DNA of 64,000 nt from Pelodera strongyloides (lineage: Eukaryota > Nematoda > Chromadorea > Rhabditida > Rhabditidae), in assembly GCA_036852015.1 (NCBI GenBank), contig JAANDG010000054.1, positions 124,001 to 188,000 of the forward strand. Direction: 5' to 3'. Both the position numbers and the translations under genes were made by a program. Under the pieces are notes generated by a model. It was not told the origin of the DNA, did no database searches, and saw only the letters and a list, made by a program, of their open reading frames with translations. Positions 52,501 to 62,141 of this stretch are shown here, piece by piece; the stretch's first letter is position 1; every line of letters begins with the position of its first letter.

Positions 52501-55500
52501 GCACAAACATGTCAATTACGAAAGTCTTATCGATAGCAGAGTCAAATAAGTAAGTGATTACTGAGGTTTAACCTTGCCGTCACTCAATCTCGGAAGAGTT
52601 CGAATTTCACTTTTTCCCTCCAATTGCTTACTGTCCCCTCTATGCATCTGAACGGTACGGATCTCAGTATGGAGAATAGGCAGTGCATGAATGTGATTCC
52701 AAAGCGTTTCCGATAAACCGATTCCTAAATTAAGTTATTTATTAAAGAGAAATACCGGCCGGTTTTTGAAACACATCGAGTACACCAACATTCTTATGCG
52801 GCCTATGCAAATGAGAATAAAGTAGAATAAAGAATCGAGCTAAATTCGAGTAAATTAACAGAAATACGTAAGTATTCAGTTACCAACGATGCGGTTCAAA
52901 AGCCGGCCATTATTTCGCTTTAAGTTAAATTACGCCATGTAAATATTCTCAGTGTCGACGAAATCACTATACAATTGTAACCTTCGACACAAATGTGTAA
53001 CCTCTTTTTTTGCGACATCCATTGTATGCATTGTGTCAACTAGTGTAAGTAACATTGAGTAACATAGCATTTGCCTAGATATTCTCACCCAAATAGTTGA
53101 GTACATCTCGGTGTCCTTTGAAATAAAGCAAAAGTCTCTCCGCCTCGTCATTCAGTTCACGAATTTGCTCGGGAACTGGACGCACGATTGCGGCTGCCTA
53201 AAATAAGGTCATTTTATTCTGGAAACGGTCCACGAGCACTAATGAGAGAATTTTGTTCCACTTGGAAGACTATAAGCTCAATTGTGATAAATTTTTTGGA
53301 GCGTCATTAGTCAGAAGTCACGTTCAACTTTATATTTTCAAATTGTAAATTGGAAGAAGCATTAGTGTAAGATAATTCGTATTATCTTTTGTTATGTAGT
53401 TGGCATGTGATACATTACTGTATTTGCATATTTGCAAGGACTCCATGGGAGTTACCAAATTAGGGCTTTCAAATTGTAAGGGCTCAGGCTTAGGCTTAGT
53501 CTTAGGCTTAGGCTTAGGGCTTGTAGGTATTAACCATAAGTAATAACCCTCGACTAACCTTATAAGGATGTGCAGGTGGTGGCGCTTCTTCTGTTCCCAT
53601 GGCTGAATCAGTGGAGGCTGCCGTGTCTTCACGAGAACAGATTGAATGAGATGGAGAGGTAGAACAGACTGGAATGAGAGAATTATGCTCGAAAAAAGAC
53701 GCCCGTGTGCTGAAAGGATAGCCTAATTCCAAATGGAGTACATGTTTCCAATTGATATACCGTTGGCGCACTTGTGGCGCTATTGTGGCGCACCACCGTG
53801 TCTCATCCAAAAAGAGGTTAGCAAACAGGAATTTGACTTCTTTTCGTGAGGAGGTCAGCCGACCCGCTATGACCTCTTTCGGCGACTGCGCGATGGTTTC
53901 CAGTGCAATGATTGATTTCCTCCATACAGCATACATGTTAAAATAAGGACGACTCTCCTACAGGTACGGAGGTCTAAATCCCCTAACCTCTCTCTCCTCT
54001 CGATCGATTTCTTCTGAGCGAGTGAATGGGTTCTGTGGGTGCCCTTTGAGGAATCAGACCTTCTTCCACAGAATTCCGACGTTCTTCTTCCAGACGGCGC
54101 TGCTCTCGAATACGGTCCTGAACAGATAGAAGATAGGAGGTTACATTAACCTAGGAGGTAACAATTACCTAGCGACAGGTTGACCGCATTACATGACAAT
54201 CAGCAACGTTTATGACGTCATCACGACGTATGTTGCGACTTCGTGCAACGAAACGTACATGGAAAGGGAGTGTTTAAGTTAACTGTCTGAATTAGTCACA
54301 CTTACGTAAGATTGTGTTCAGCAATGATAAATTAGCGTGTTTTGTAGAGTATAAATAATCTCTCTTCTTGCTTCAGATATGGGCTGATCATGCTTTAACC
54401 GAATGTGTATTGGTCCATTCGGTCGACGGATTCTACTGTGACTGAGTTTTTTGGAAGGATTCCAACTTCTCGTGCCAGAACCTGTTCGCCTGCGTCTGTT
54501 GCCACTATAATCCCCGAGCATTGGTATAAGCCGGAGGAAGAGCACAGACCCACGAAGCGTCAGGAAGAGCCGAGATAAAGTAATCCAAGCCATCTCTCTG
54601 ATCAATAAAGATTCCGCCTCGGCGACCTATTTCTGTGTTCTACTTATTCAGTTTCTGTGTTATCGGTTGTGAGCACGAGCAGGTGTTTACAACGTAATTA
54701 CAATCGATTACCTCTTCCAGTCTAGCCAACTCGACCCTCCGTTCATTCTCTCTAATTCTCTCCTCCTCTCGCAGGGCAGCTTCCTTCTCCTCTTCTTGTT
54801 TGAGTCTCTCTGTCTCCCTTTGCTTTTCCAACTCTCTCAGTTTCTCCTCCTCTCGTCTCTTCTCCATCTCCACTCTCTCTTGTTCTCTAACTCTCATTTG
54901 CTCCTCACGTCTACGTTGCTCCTGAATTTAGATAGATTTTACCCACTGTATTCAGCATTACGGGTTCTAAAGGTGTATCACTTCCGGTCGTGGATAGGTC
55001 CTACCACGGCCGTGTAAATGTCCGTTCGTGTGTCTACAATCTTTTTCGTCTTGCGAACCTCCTGCTGTCTGATGCGCTCCGTTTCTCTGCGCAACTCCTC
55101 CTCGCGCACTCTCTCCTCGTGGAAACGACGCTCATCGATATCCTGCAAAGAAACTGGGTATCGTATCAGAAGAAATCAATCGATACGTCTAGTCAATGTA
55201 ATTTGCGGAAGAAAATACCTCTTCATGCGCCCTGCGCCTCTCGTGTTGCGGCACCGCGGGAGGCATCTCTCGTTTTTGTCGTTGTCTGTCGTCCCTCTCA
55301 CTTTTCGGTACTCCATCCTCTTTCACTGGCCATTCACCGCTGTTCATTTTGTAAATGGCCTTAAAAAGTAGATAGTTATGTATTTATACACTTCACACAC
55401 GTGCAAAGATTGCCCAACAATTTTTAGAGAACCGATGTTGGTGGAATAGATATGCATGTTGTGCTGCTCTATGTACCTCATTTCTGTCCTTGTGCTGGTT

Positions 55501-56152
55501 TCTTCGGATTCCACGCATGAATCCGAATGATACTGCTGTATAAACAAAACATTCAAACGAATGCCTACATCTGTAACGGTCCTTGGTCCTCCATTATCGA
55601 TCGTTTCATTTCTGGCCATTTTCTTCTCGGCTCCTTTCATAAAGGGATTTGTGGAAACTTTGCTCTGCTGGCTCAGTAACTTGATGTCCTCACGACGCTC
55701 GCCCTGGAGTATTGAAACGCTCTGACAGACTGTTACATCCAATGACACATCCTGTACGACTACGCACAACTGGATGGATCATCCGCACAGAAATAAGTTG
55801 TCAGAAACTTGTCAGAAAAAGTTGTCAGAAAAACTTTAAAAGGGAAAGTAATAGACGAGGAAGAGTATTGACACGCTCTGACGTCTCTCCCTCTCTCTCT
55901 CTGTGTGAGGGGAGAGAGAGGGAGAGAAGGAGAGAAAGAGAGAGATAGAAAGAGGAGTAGTGAGCCCGACAGTCTATGTTATGGAAATCGACTTACTACC
56001 TTGTTCTCCTTGGGTACTTCTCCCCGGGGGGAAGTCACTGCTTCGGGACTCTTCAGTTTAATCGCATTCAGAATTGTCTTGACAGCACCACTGGCAGACG
56101 ACGTTTCCTGTAAGGAGTCAAATCCAGCTTTGGCGAACAAATCGATATCCAT
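46557..56152 (-). CDS. Unrecognised coiled-coil protein with basic C-terminus
   Basis: About 20 exons and roughly 750-800 codons. It starts MDIDLFAKAGFDSLQETSSA in exon 55997-56152. The next exons are about 55569-55704, 55221-55361, 55030-55143, 54713-54921 and 53988-54119. A long region of Glu/Arg-rich heptad-like sequence follows (for example EKRREEEKLRELEKQRETER), a confident coiled coil or single helix. Further exons, near 53561-53671, 53092-53199, 51985-52052, 51649-51688, 50365-50609, 49743-49829 and 48003-49228, encode Arg/Ser/Asn-rich sequence. Two end exons (46934-46983 and 46557-46702) were phase-checked and give a GGSGGN stretch and a basic SASRKSIRKKESLRRQRR tail. The function is unknown. 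Low complexity and RS/RE content would fit an RNA-processing or cytoskeletal adaptor, but that is only composition. The middle exon ends are the least certain. Confidence 0.68.
47763..47986. mobile_element. MITE, GGGGTTTCCA-ended family, intronic
   Basis: AATGGGGTTTCCAAGTATCC at the left and ATACTTGGAAACCACAT at the right, with an internal TTAATTAATTTTTTGTTAAG segment. Nearly the same as 18225-18376 over the left half. Confidence 0.8.
49481..49671. mobile_element. Truncated TTAA MITE, family 3, intronic
   Basis: The right arm from GGGGCCGATCAATCCACCAC to AACCAATCCCTTTAA matches the element at 32310-32671. Most of the left arm is missing: only TTAAAAGGATCGGG remains. Confidence 0.85.
50149..50319. 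mobile_element. Long palindromic TTAA MITE, family 2, intronic
   Basis: Same arms as 23268 and 31353. The loop is the reverse complement (TTGCCGTGGA), so this copy is inserted in the opposite orientation. Confidence 0.9.
50885..50945. repeat. Minisatellite, period 12 bp
   Basis: Four to five copies of GAGTACGCAACG with decay at the right edge, inside an intron of the coiled-coil gene. Confidence 0.88.
51730..51867. mobile_element. GC-rich MITE, CGCGCAGCGCGGAAATG family, intronic
   Basis: GACGCGCAGCGCGGAAATGT at the left and TGCGCGCTGCGCGCCTGAGA at the right. It is related, inverted, to 5745-5910. It begins just upstream of the acceptor of the exon 51649-51688 of the coiled-coil gene. Confidence 0.78.
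52323..52455. mobile_element. MITE, GGCCRTATTCACCACTC-ended family, intronic
   Basis: Perfect termini GAGGCCATATTCACCACTC and GAGTGGTGAATATGGCCTC, with GGGGAATTCCCC and CCCCGAGGGAA inside. Confidence 0.85.
52742..52923. mobile_element. Palindromic TTAA MITE, family 1, intronic
   Basis: TTAAAGAGAAATACCGGCCG at the left and GGCCATTATTTCGCTTTAA at the right, with the GCATTCTTATGCAG-type interior slightly diverged. Confidence 0.86.
53480..53521. repeat. Interstitial telomere-like (TTAGGC)n
   Basis: About six hexamers reading GGCTTA/TTAGGC with one TTAGTC variant. TTAGGC is the telomere unit of most nematodes. It lies in an intron of the coiled-coil gene. Confidence 0.85.
55885..55955. repeat. 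CT/GA imperfect palindromic microsatellite, intronic
   Basis: A CT run (CCCTCTCTCTCTCTGTGTGA) followed by GGGGAGAGAGAGGGAGAG, which could fold into a hairpin. It lies in the first or second intron of the coiled-coil gene. Confidence 0.85.
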
Positions 56153-56224
56153 TTTTTAGTACTAATGATCAAATGATCGTCTATGCTGTTGTATTATGGA
56201 AATGAATGAATAACAAAGAATTAT
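56153..56224 (-). promoter_or_regulatory. 72-nt intercistronic region of a probable operon
   Basis: Only 72 nt separate the TAA of the upstream gene (56225-56227) from the ATG of the downstream gene (56152), both on the - strand. Candidate trans-splice acceptors are the CAACAG near 56184 and the CATTAG near 56164. Such spacing is characteristic of nematode operons resolved by SL2-type trans-splicing. No polyadenylation signal stronger than AAATAA is seen right after the stop. Confidence 0.5.
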
Positions 56225-57660
56225 TTAATAGCTCCCAAATCCGATCCCTACTTTTGGTGCCGGTCCTACAGTAATTGTAGTCTTTTTGACGTCGACTCTG
56301 GGTTGTCTCGGATCTCTTCTATTCCCACGTTCTCTCTCTTCTTGTGCACGTTTCTGTCCGGGTGTTGGTTGATATCCGTTGATTACTTCATGCTTTCCTG
56401 AAATTTGGGGGATATATATAACATTCTTTCTCTGCGTCCCTGTCATAACTATATTTCAATTTCCAAGTCTTACCGTAGGGCACCGGACTCCTCTCGTGTC
56501 TAAGATACTCCCTCGCTGGTCCTCGCTCTCGAGAATCTCTCCTCAATTCAGTATCTTTCTTCGATGGGCTGATATCTCTGATCTCTCTTATTCTCTCATC
56601 ATCTGATGGTCTTCTGACGTCACCACGAGGCTCCATAGTATTCCGTCTGAAAATAATTGTATAGGTATATAATGTGTATAGGTCGGCTATAAAAGCTCTG
56701 ACAGCATCATATGTGTGGATCGAAATACTAGTTGCTTTTCTGAAAATTTAAAGCGAAATACCAGCGGGTTTTTGAAACGCATCGTGGATATCTGAATTCT
56801 TACGTATTTATGCAAAGTTGCTCGAATTTAGCTCGGTTCTTTATTCTAATTTATGTTCATTTGCATAAGCTGCATAAGAAAGTTGGTGTACTCGATGCGT
56901 TTCAAAAACCGCCGGTATTTCGCTTTAAGAATTGGCGGATCTCTTGCGTAATGTATGGTCTCTTCGTTGAAAGCGAATATATTACTTCACATCATAAATT
57001 GCAAACCTCTGATGCTTTTTCTGATCGTCTGCATCTCTGTAGTATTTACGTGCTTCTTCGTCTGGATTTCTTTCCTAAAGAGATAGTATGACAATCATGA
57101 AAGGGTAGTAGAGCTTCCATATCATTATGAGTAGAGTTCGTCGTGAAATTCACGATGTGGTGCATGCTGACCAGCACCGTAACTATGTTGAATTACAATC
57201 TCTACAGTAAATCTAGTTAACCAACCACAGTATCCCTGTGCACAGTATCGTAAGCCTCGTATCCATCGTACTGTCCGTCGTATCCTCTTTCGTAATACTC
57301 TTCTCCCTGATATCCCTCATAGTTACCGTAATCATATGTATCGTACTCATCTTGGTAGCCGCGACCTCCCTGTATGAATGTAGCGATAATTTTCTTCAAT
57401 CTTAGAAGAACTCATGTGTGTTTTTCCATAAAGCTATTCTTCTAACTTTCGACGTAAGCACCGATGATCTGACAGAATGTTTTACTCGTCACCTATTCTA
57501 CTTTTAGAACCTCCATAAAACAAGCCGTAAACTTCAAGCTCTTGAAGCGCAAAAGACATTTATGTATTAGATAACGGTCAGCTTTTCATTGAGCATACTT
57601 GAAAACGCATCTGAAACAAATTTGCATATTTATACCTACCGTATGCCTCGGCGCGGACAT
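56225..57660 (-). CDS. Unrecognised charged Tyr/Gly- and Arg-rich protein
   Basis: Five exons, all phase-checked, and about 190 codons. Exon 1 is tiny (57640-57660, MSAPRHT). Exon 2 (57229-57373) encodes a striking Tyr/Asp/Gly stretch (GGRGYQDEYDTYDYG, then EEYYERGYDGQYDGYEAYD). Exon 3 lies at 57006-57073. Exon 4 (56474-56648) gives RNTMEPRGDVRRPSDDERIR and a basic acidic mix. Exon 5 (56225-56400) ends KVGIGFGSY and stop. No signal peptide or membrane helix. The composition resembles disordered RNA-associated proteins, but no domain is recognisable. It is the first gene of a probable operon with the coiled-coil gene just downstream. A second copy of exon 1 lies 529 bp upstream (58189). Confidence 0.7.
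56748..56928. mobile_element. Palindromic TTAA MITE, family 1, intronic
   Basis: TTAAAGCGAAATACCAGCGG at the left and CCGCCGGTATTTCGCTTTAA at the right. It lies in the intron between exons 3 and 4 of the Tyr/Gly-rich protein gene. Confidence 0.87.
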
Positions 57661-57800
57661 ATTTATCGGGCACCCGGAATGGAAAGAACCCTGAAAGTCA
57701 CATACTCTATAGGAAACAGTAAAAAATAGGCTTATAAAAATTCTGAAAACTACAAAACGACATAATACAGGCAGTTGTTTGTTACAACGAAAACAAATCA
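57636..57800. repeat. Duplicated first-exon block, copy 1
   Basis: A segment from ACCGTATGCCTCGGCGCGGA through AATAGGCTTATAAAAATTCT to CAGGCAGTTGTTTG recurs about 515-530 bp to the right. Copy 1 carries the exon and donor (GTAGGT) used in the gene model and about 20 bp not present in copy 2. Confidence 0.85.
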
Positions 57801-58159
57801 AATAAGTATATCACTGATCCAATTAGTATCACGAAAGGACAGATCTAGTATGAATGAAATATGGAGCGCGGAAGTGTTCTCCCTCTAAACTGCCAGCTGA
57901 TGTGTCGGTTGCGGTGTATCGGTGTATGGGGTGGGACAGTTACGGAGCTGTCAAAGGCCCGGCTACCGCTCCCCCAAAATGACAGTCTGCAACCGGACCG
58001 GACCCGAACTCGGAACTTCCAAATGATAAACAGTTCCAAAATAGGACACATTGATCAATTAGGAAGGGAAATTGCACTATTGATTTAGTATCAAATTAGT
58101 ACAAAGGCCAATGTGATGAAATAAGTCAGAGCGTTTGTGCACAAGTACTGCGGTGGTTA

Positions 58160-58292
58160 CAGAAGTACCGTATGCCTCGGCGCGGACATATTTAGTCAAA
58201 TACTCTCTAGGAAATAGTAAGAAATAGGCTTATAAAAATTCTGAAAACTGAACAAAACGACATAATACAGGCAGTTGTTTGCTACAACGAAA
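58160..58292 (-). repeat. Duplicated first-exon block, copy 2, possible alternative first exon
   Basis: Repeats the ATG (58187-58189), the MSAPRHT codons and the adjacent upstream block with a few substitutions and one deletion. Its donor reads GTACTT instead of GTAGGT. It could act as an alternative 5' exon encoding the same seven residues, or be an inert duplicate. Confidence 0.7.
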
Positions 58293-58463
58293 AAAAAACG
58301 CTACACAATAATTTGACGCCATCACCAGAAATAACCGCCGCAGCAAAAGATCTTGTTCAATTTTTATTGCACCCTAACGTCATGTTACTGGAATAGTCTT
58401 GGTAGTTTATAGTTTAGCTATATAAATAAATATGTGGATAGAACTTTATAGAAATTCTTTTAT

Positions 58464-59280
58464 TTAAATACATCGACAATTCAGACTGGATATTCTGGAG
58501 TCAAATGCATATCGTTCAAGATCGTATACAGTGTATCCGTCCAAACCAAATGTCCGATGCGCTCCTGCAAAAATAGAAATGTTGGAATGAACTAAATACA
58601 TAATGCTACGTTATAGATCAAGTGCTTCTGATAGTGAGGTTACCGCATATTTCCCAGAAAGGTATGCGTATAACGTATAACATTTGTTTTACAACTCCAC
58701 AAGATACCGGCCGGTTCGTGATAGAATGCAAGTTATTTTTCTTTGCCGTTAGTTACATAGAAATTGGAGTGCCGCGCATTACTAATAGGTTCCATCCTTT
58801 TAGGATGTTCACAATAAGGTGACCTCCCATCCAATTTTCAAGCTTCTCTATGCCTATACTCATACATAGTTGAGTATTCATTCTCGAACATGGCAAATCT
58901 CCTCGCGCAGTGACAGCTTCCGTGAATGCAAAATATGCAAACAAGACAGCGTCAACACCGATGTGGTGATACGGCATATATGTATGGATGTCTCTCTCTG
59001 TGTATCTCTCTCTATATGTCGTTCTCTCTTTCTCCCTCCCTCCCTCCCTCTCTTTCTCTCATTCTCTATCTCTCTCTCCGAAGTGAAAACCCCATGTGAG
59101 ATATATGAGTATTACGATCACGACTCTTTTGTATCTCGCTTTTGTTTCATTAGAGATTAGAGCTGCTTACGTGAACAAAAATAAAAATAACATCAACAAA
59201 CAGCTGATCTTACCTGTTTGATTCCTGTTTTCCCATGCATGAAGTAGGCAGCCATCACGCACCTCAACCGTCCGGGTCAT
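58464..59280 (-). CDS. Small two-exon gene, open in two overlapping frames
   Basis: A GTAAGA donor at 59213 and a TTTTTGCAG acceptor at 58565 define one intron of about 650 bp. Two frames read through both exons. Frame A starts at 59255 (MAAYFMHGKTGIKQERIG) and ends ...LTPEYPV at 58481, 41 residues. Frame B starts at 59280 (MTRTVEVRDGCLLHAWEN) and ends at 58464, 55 residues. Neither is recognised. Frame A has a more ordinary protein composition (hydrophobic-aromatic, WTDTLYTILND). Frame B starts first on the message and is longer. One of the two is probably real. Confidence 0.5.
58990..59080. repeat. CT/CCCT microsatellite, intronic
   Basis: Mixed CT and CCCT repeats within the intron of the two-exon small gene. 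Confidence 0.93.
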
Positions 59281-59772
59281 CCGCTCCCAATAAAAAGTAA
59301 ACGATAAAAGTTGTTTCAAGACTGGTAAGAGACATACTACCCGAGTTGATGGTGATCATATATATGTATAGAATCAATCATACATATCAAACCACCAGGT
59401 GATATTTATGCATAATTACAGTTCTTATAATAATCCAATACGTAAGTGTTCTTGTTGGACAAAGATTAACCTCATTAGATATGCGCAGCATGCGCTGTTG
59501 CTAGTAATGTGTAGACAGTAAAAGTGAACTAAAAAGCGCATAATCGTAATCCATACCGACATTCAGCAAAACTAGAACAAACGATAAACGTTCTACCCCG
59601 TTATATATCACAGTACTATTCTTACATGAGAAAATATATATATATCCGAAACTAATCATAAAATATAGTTACTATCTATATACTGTATAGATATGGCAAA
59701 CACAGACAAGGAACGGACTGACATGAGTTTTTGTCTGTACTGTAAAGAAAGCGAAACATCAAAATCGTTGTA
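59281..59772. other. Short intergenic region
   Basis: Upstream flank of the two-exon gene. AT-rich, with a TATATATATATC run near 59638; no ORF or repeat family recognised. Confidence 0.5.
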
Positions 59773-60513
59773 TTAAAGGGTCAGGCCCATTTCAAATGAC
59801 CCCTATTTTTGATGATTCCATCTGATTCTTCATGTCAAATATAGTAGGATATGATATTTTCCTAATTTTCAAGCGCAAAATTCACGCAGTATTCGGCAAT
59901 TTACCATTGCCAGTCATACCCAACTATTTACCGCAGTTGTCACGCCCCTTCGCGCTAATTGGGCAATATGCTCTATTGGGCGTGGAAATTGCGATATGTG
60001 TGAATACCACTTTATTCAGACATACAATCATCACACATAGACTTAAGCATGTAGAATCCAGGGTCCCGTTTGCTCTCGAAGTCGGGGATCTTCATTTTTA
60101 GCTCCAATCCAAGGCGGTGTCTCTTAGCCGATGTGTCCCATAGAGTGAAGTAGACGGTAGAAGACGGCACAGAAGATAATACAGAGCGAAAGGTCCGTCC
60201 TAAGGCTAGGCAAGGGGAGCGCCTTAACTTTATTCCCGACGCCGTGGCATGTTTGCAAGATGAGCACTGGGCGGGATTCGAACCCGGGTCGTATGGGTGA
60301 GAGACGAGAACTTTGCCAGTTGGCCAATGAGCGCGAAGGGGCGTGCCAACTGCGATAAATAGTTGGGTATGACTGCCCACGGTAAATTGCCGAATAGTGT
60401 GTGAATCTTGCGCTTGAAAATAAGAAAAATATTGCATCCTACTATATTTGACATCGAGAACTAGATGGAATCATCAAAAATAGTTGTCATTTGAAATGGG
60501 CCTGACCCTTTAA
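59773..60513. mobile_element. Composite TTAA element of about 740 bp carrying a tRNA-like core
   Basis: Inverted ends TTAAAGGGTCAGGCCCATTT and AAATGGGCCTGACCCTTTAA are followed by about 180 bp of inverted subterminal sequence (GATGATTCCATCT, AAATATAGTAGGATA, TGGCAATTTACC and ACCCAACTATTTA on both arms). A central unique part holds a tRNA-like segment and an open - strand frame ending KSMCDDCMSE. It is larger than the other TTAA elements and may have captured host sequence. Confidence 0.82.
60262..60334 (-). repeat. tRNA-like segment inside the composite element
   Basis: On the - strand it reads ATTGGCCAACTGGCAAAG (A-box-like) and then CTCTCACCCATACGA before a good B box, CGGGTTCGAATCCCG. The CTCTCAC phrase and T arm resemble tRNA-Glu(CUC). 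The anticodon stem and acceptor do not pair, so this is a tRNA-derived head rather than a tRNA. Confidence 0.5.
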
Positions 60514-60706
60514 AGGGTCCTACCATAATGCCAAGATATCCGTTTGCGTTAACTTTTATCCGCATTGCATTGTCCACTGCACAGTCTTCATTTGCATAGA
60601 GAATAGCACAGCAATTAGGACATTTTGTTGGAATTACAGTCGAACAACACATTAGTGCATTTATAAGAATAAAGAAGATAAATAGGAAGAGAAGTCTCCC
60701 GTCCAT
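60461..60706 (-). CDS. Possible small secreted Cys-rich protein
   Basis: The message would begin after a TTTTACAG acceptor near 60717. It opens with MDGRLLFLFIFFILINALMC, a strong signal peptide, then the mature part CCSTVIPTKCPNCCAILYAN with NEDC. If unspliced, the frame continues into the right terminal repeat of the composite element and stops at 60461, so the last 20 or so residues are transposon sequence. A GTAGGA donor at 60523 would instead exit in phase 0, but no matching acceptor was found inside the element. The C..C.xIL(Y/D)xxx(E)C pattern is shared with the frame at 61290-61706. Family unknown. Confidence 0.45.
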   Translation of the reverse strand: MDGRLLFLFIFFILINALMCCSTVIPTKCPNCCAILYANEDCAVDNAMRIKVNANGYLGIMVGPFKGSGPFQMTTIFDDSI

Positions 60707-61289
60707 GCGTTTTCCTGCTGTAAAATGTAAAATGTATTGCGTAAAGAACAAAACAAAGAAAAAAGTAGAAAGGCAAATTTTAAAAATTCTTATAATAATT
60801 AATAAAATATATGTGTATGAGTCTAATACCAAAAATCTCCATGTAAATTTGAACGAAAAAAAAAACATACATACATGAGCAAGAAAAGGAAACTATATTG
60901 AGAGAAATATATGCATAAAAAACTTACATCAGAGAAAAAATGTTTGTTAATCGAGAAATGACCTTCATTTCACACACGCTTATCGATCTTCGATGTATTT
61001 CAACCATAAATCATATGTCAAGAAATAACATATACTGAACAAAACACCGTTGAGTCATCGAATAACTATGATATGATTGTTATTCAAGAAAATTAAAAAC
61101 TATTTGTCGCACTTTCAAAAACTAAAGAATGTCTAATCATAGTGTTAACCACTCTCGTTGTAATGTTCATGAGATCATTTTTCTTCTGTCTGTCCAAGTC
61201 ATTAATTATACAGGTTTCATTCGGCAATCTAAGGTCGGAAACTACAGCTGTTCTTTGAGTTTTTCTACGTTTCCTCATTTGCAATAAGT

Positions 61290-61706
61290 TCATGGCATTA
61301 CTTTTCGTGTATCTGAGTAAAGTTCAGACTGTAGATGAATAAGCATGAAAAACGAACTATCGCATAGGTTAAGCTCAGTGACAAGTACCAGAAAAAAAAG
61401 AAAGGTGAGGTTCAGCGCTAACTTAGCTTCCAATGGCCACCGCGCAAAAAGGGTCTTATAATCCGGAGCGCCTATGCTATGATGTGTGCAATGCGCGATA
61501 GACCCAGAAATGGCACCGCATATGTGGCGCACTTTCACTAGCGTATAAAATGCGCCAGAGACCCATTCATGTGCATTTCCTGATGGCGCATGTGTGGCAC
61601 ATTTGTCGCTAGAATCCCAGCATTCTTCGTCATAATCCAAAATTGTGCCACAGGTAAGACATTCCTTCGCCGCGCTTTGTCTGTGAGCCTGAAGTGTGCG
61701 GCTCAA
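61290..61706 (-). CDS. Doubtful ORF, possible paralogue of the Cys-rich protein
   Basis: A 138-codon frame. After a CACTTCAG acceptor near 61690 it reads ECLTCGTILDYDEEC, resembling the KCPNCCAILYANEDC of the neighbouring secreted ORF. Further Cys residues follow, and then a hydrophobic segment LALNLTFLFFLVLVTELNLC. Its last codons overlap the ATG of another - strand frame (61093-61293). No signal peptide is visible in this frame; an upstream exon or an intron inside may be missing. Confidence 0.35.
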   Translation of the reverse strand: MSRTLQAHRQSAAKECLTCGTILDYDEECWDSSDKCATHAPSGNAHEWVSGAFYTLVKVRHICGAISGSIAHCTHHSIGAPDYKTLFARWPLEAKLALNLTFLFFLVLVTELNLCDSSFFMLIHLQSELYSDTRKVMP

Positions 61707-61721
61707 ACGCTGTGATTAAAC

Positions 61722-61792
61722 GGTGTACTCTAGTGGTTGCGAGGGTAGCCTCCATTCACCGCACTTCGAGTGCCATCCAAGTGAGCCGGAGG
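61722..61792 (+). repeat. tRNA-Glu-like fragment
   Basis: GTACTCTAGTGGTTGCGAGG resembles the D arm of tRNA-Glu (TCTAGTGGTTAGGA). A degenerate ACTTCGAGTGCC lies where the T arm should be. Probably tRNA-derived repeat. Confidence 0.3.
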
Positions 61793-62141
61793 TGAATTAA
61801 ATGCTTATTCAACATTATTTTTTACGAATTGCTATCAAGCTATGAATCGTTGGGAACTTCACAACTTCACACACTGTGCATGATAAAATTCCGGAAAACG
61901 GAAAATTACTCCCCTTTAGTCGTGATTGCTTCATTTTAGTTGACGTAATTAAATTAATTTTCTATAATTATTTTTGCAATCTACGGCTGATTGTGAGGTT
62001 TTGCCCTGCCTTCACATTCATCTGAGACATCGCCGCGCTGACAAAATACATATGACTCCGAATTACGTTTGGGAGGTCCATTTGTAAGGGTGCGGACCCT
62101 ATCGTTGTTTATGGTTTTAAAAATTTTCGAAAAATTTTGTT

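Noticed and set aside
54796..55371. Long + strand frames, Leu/Ser/Phe-rich, opposite the coiled-coil exons
   Set aside because: They are antisense shadows of Glu/Arg-rich coding exons on the - strand.
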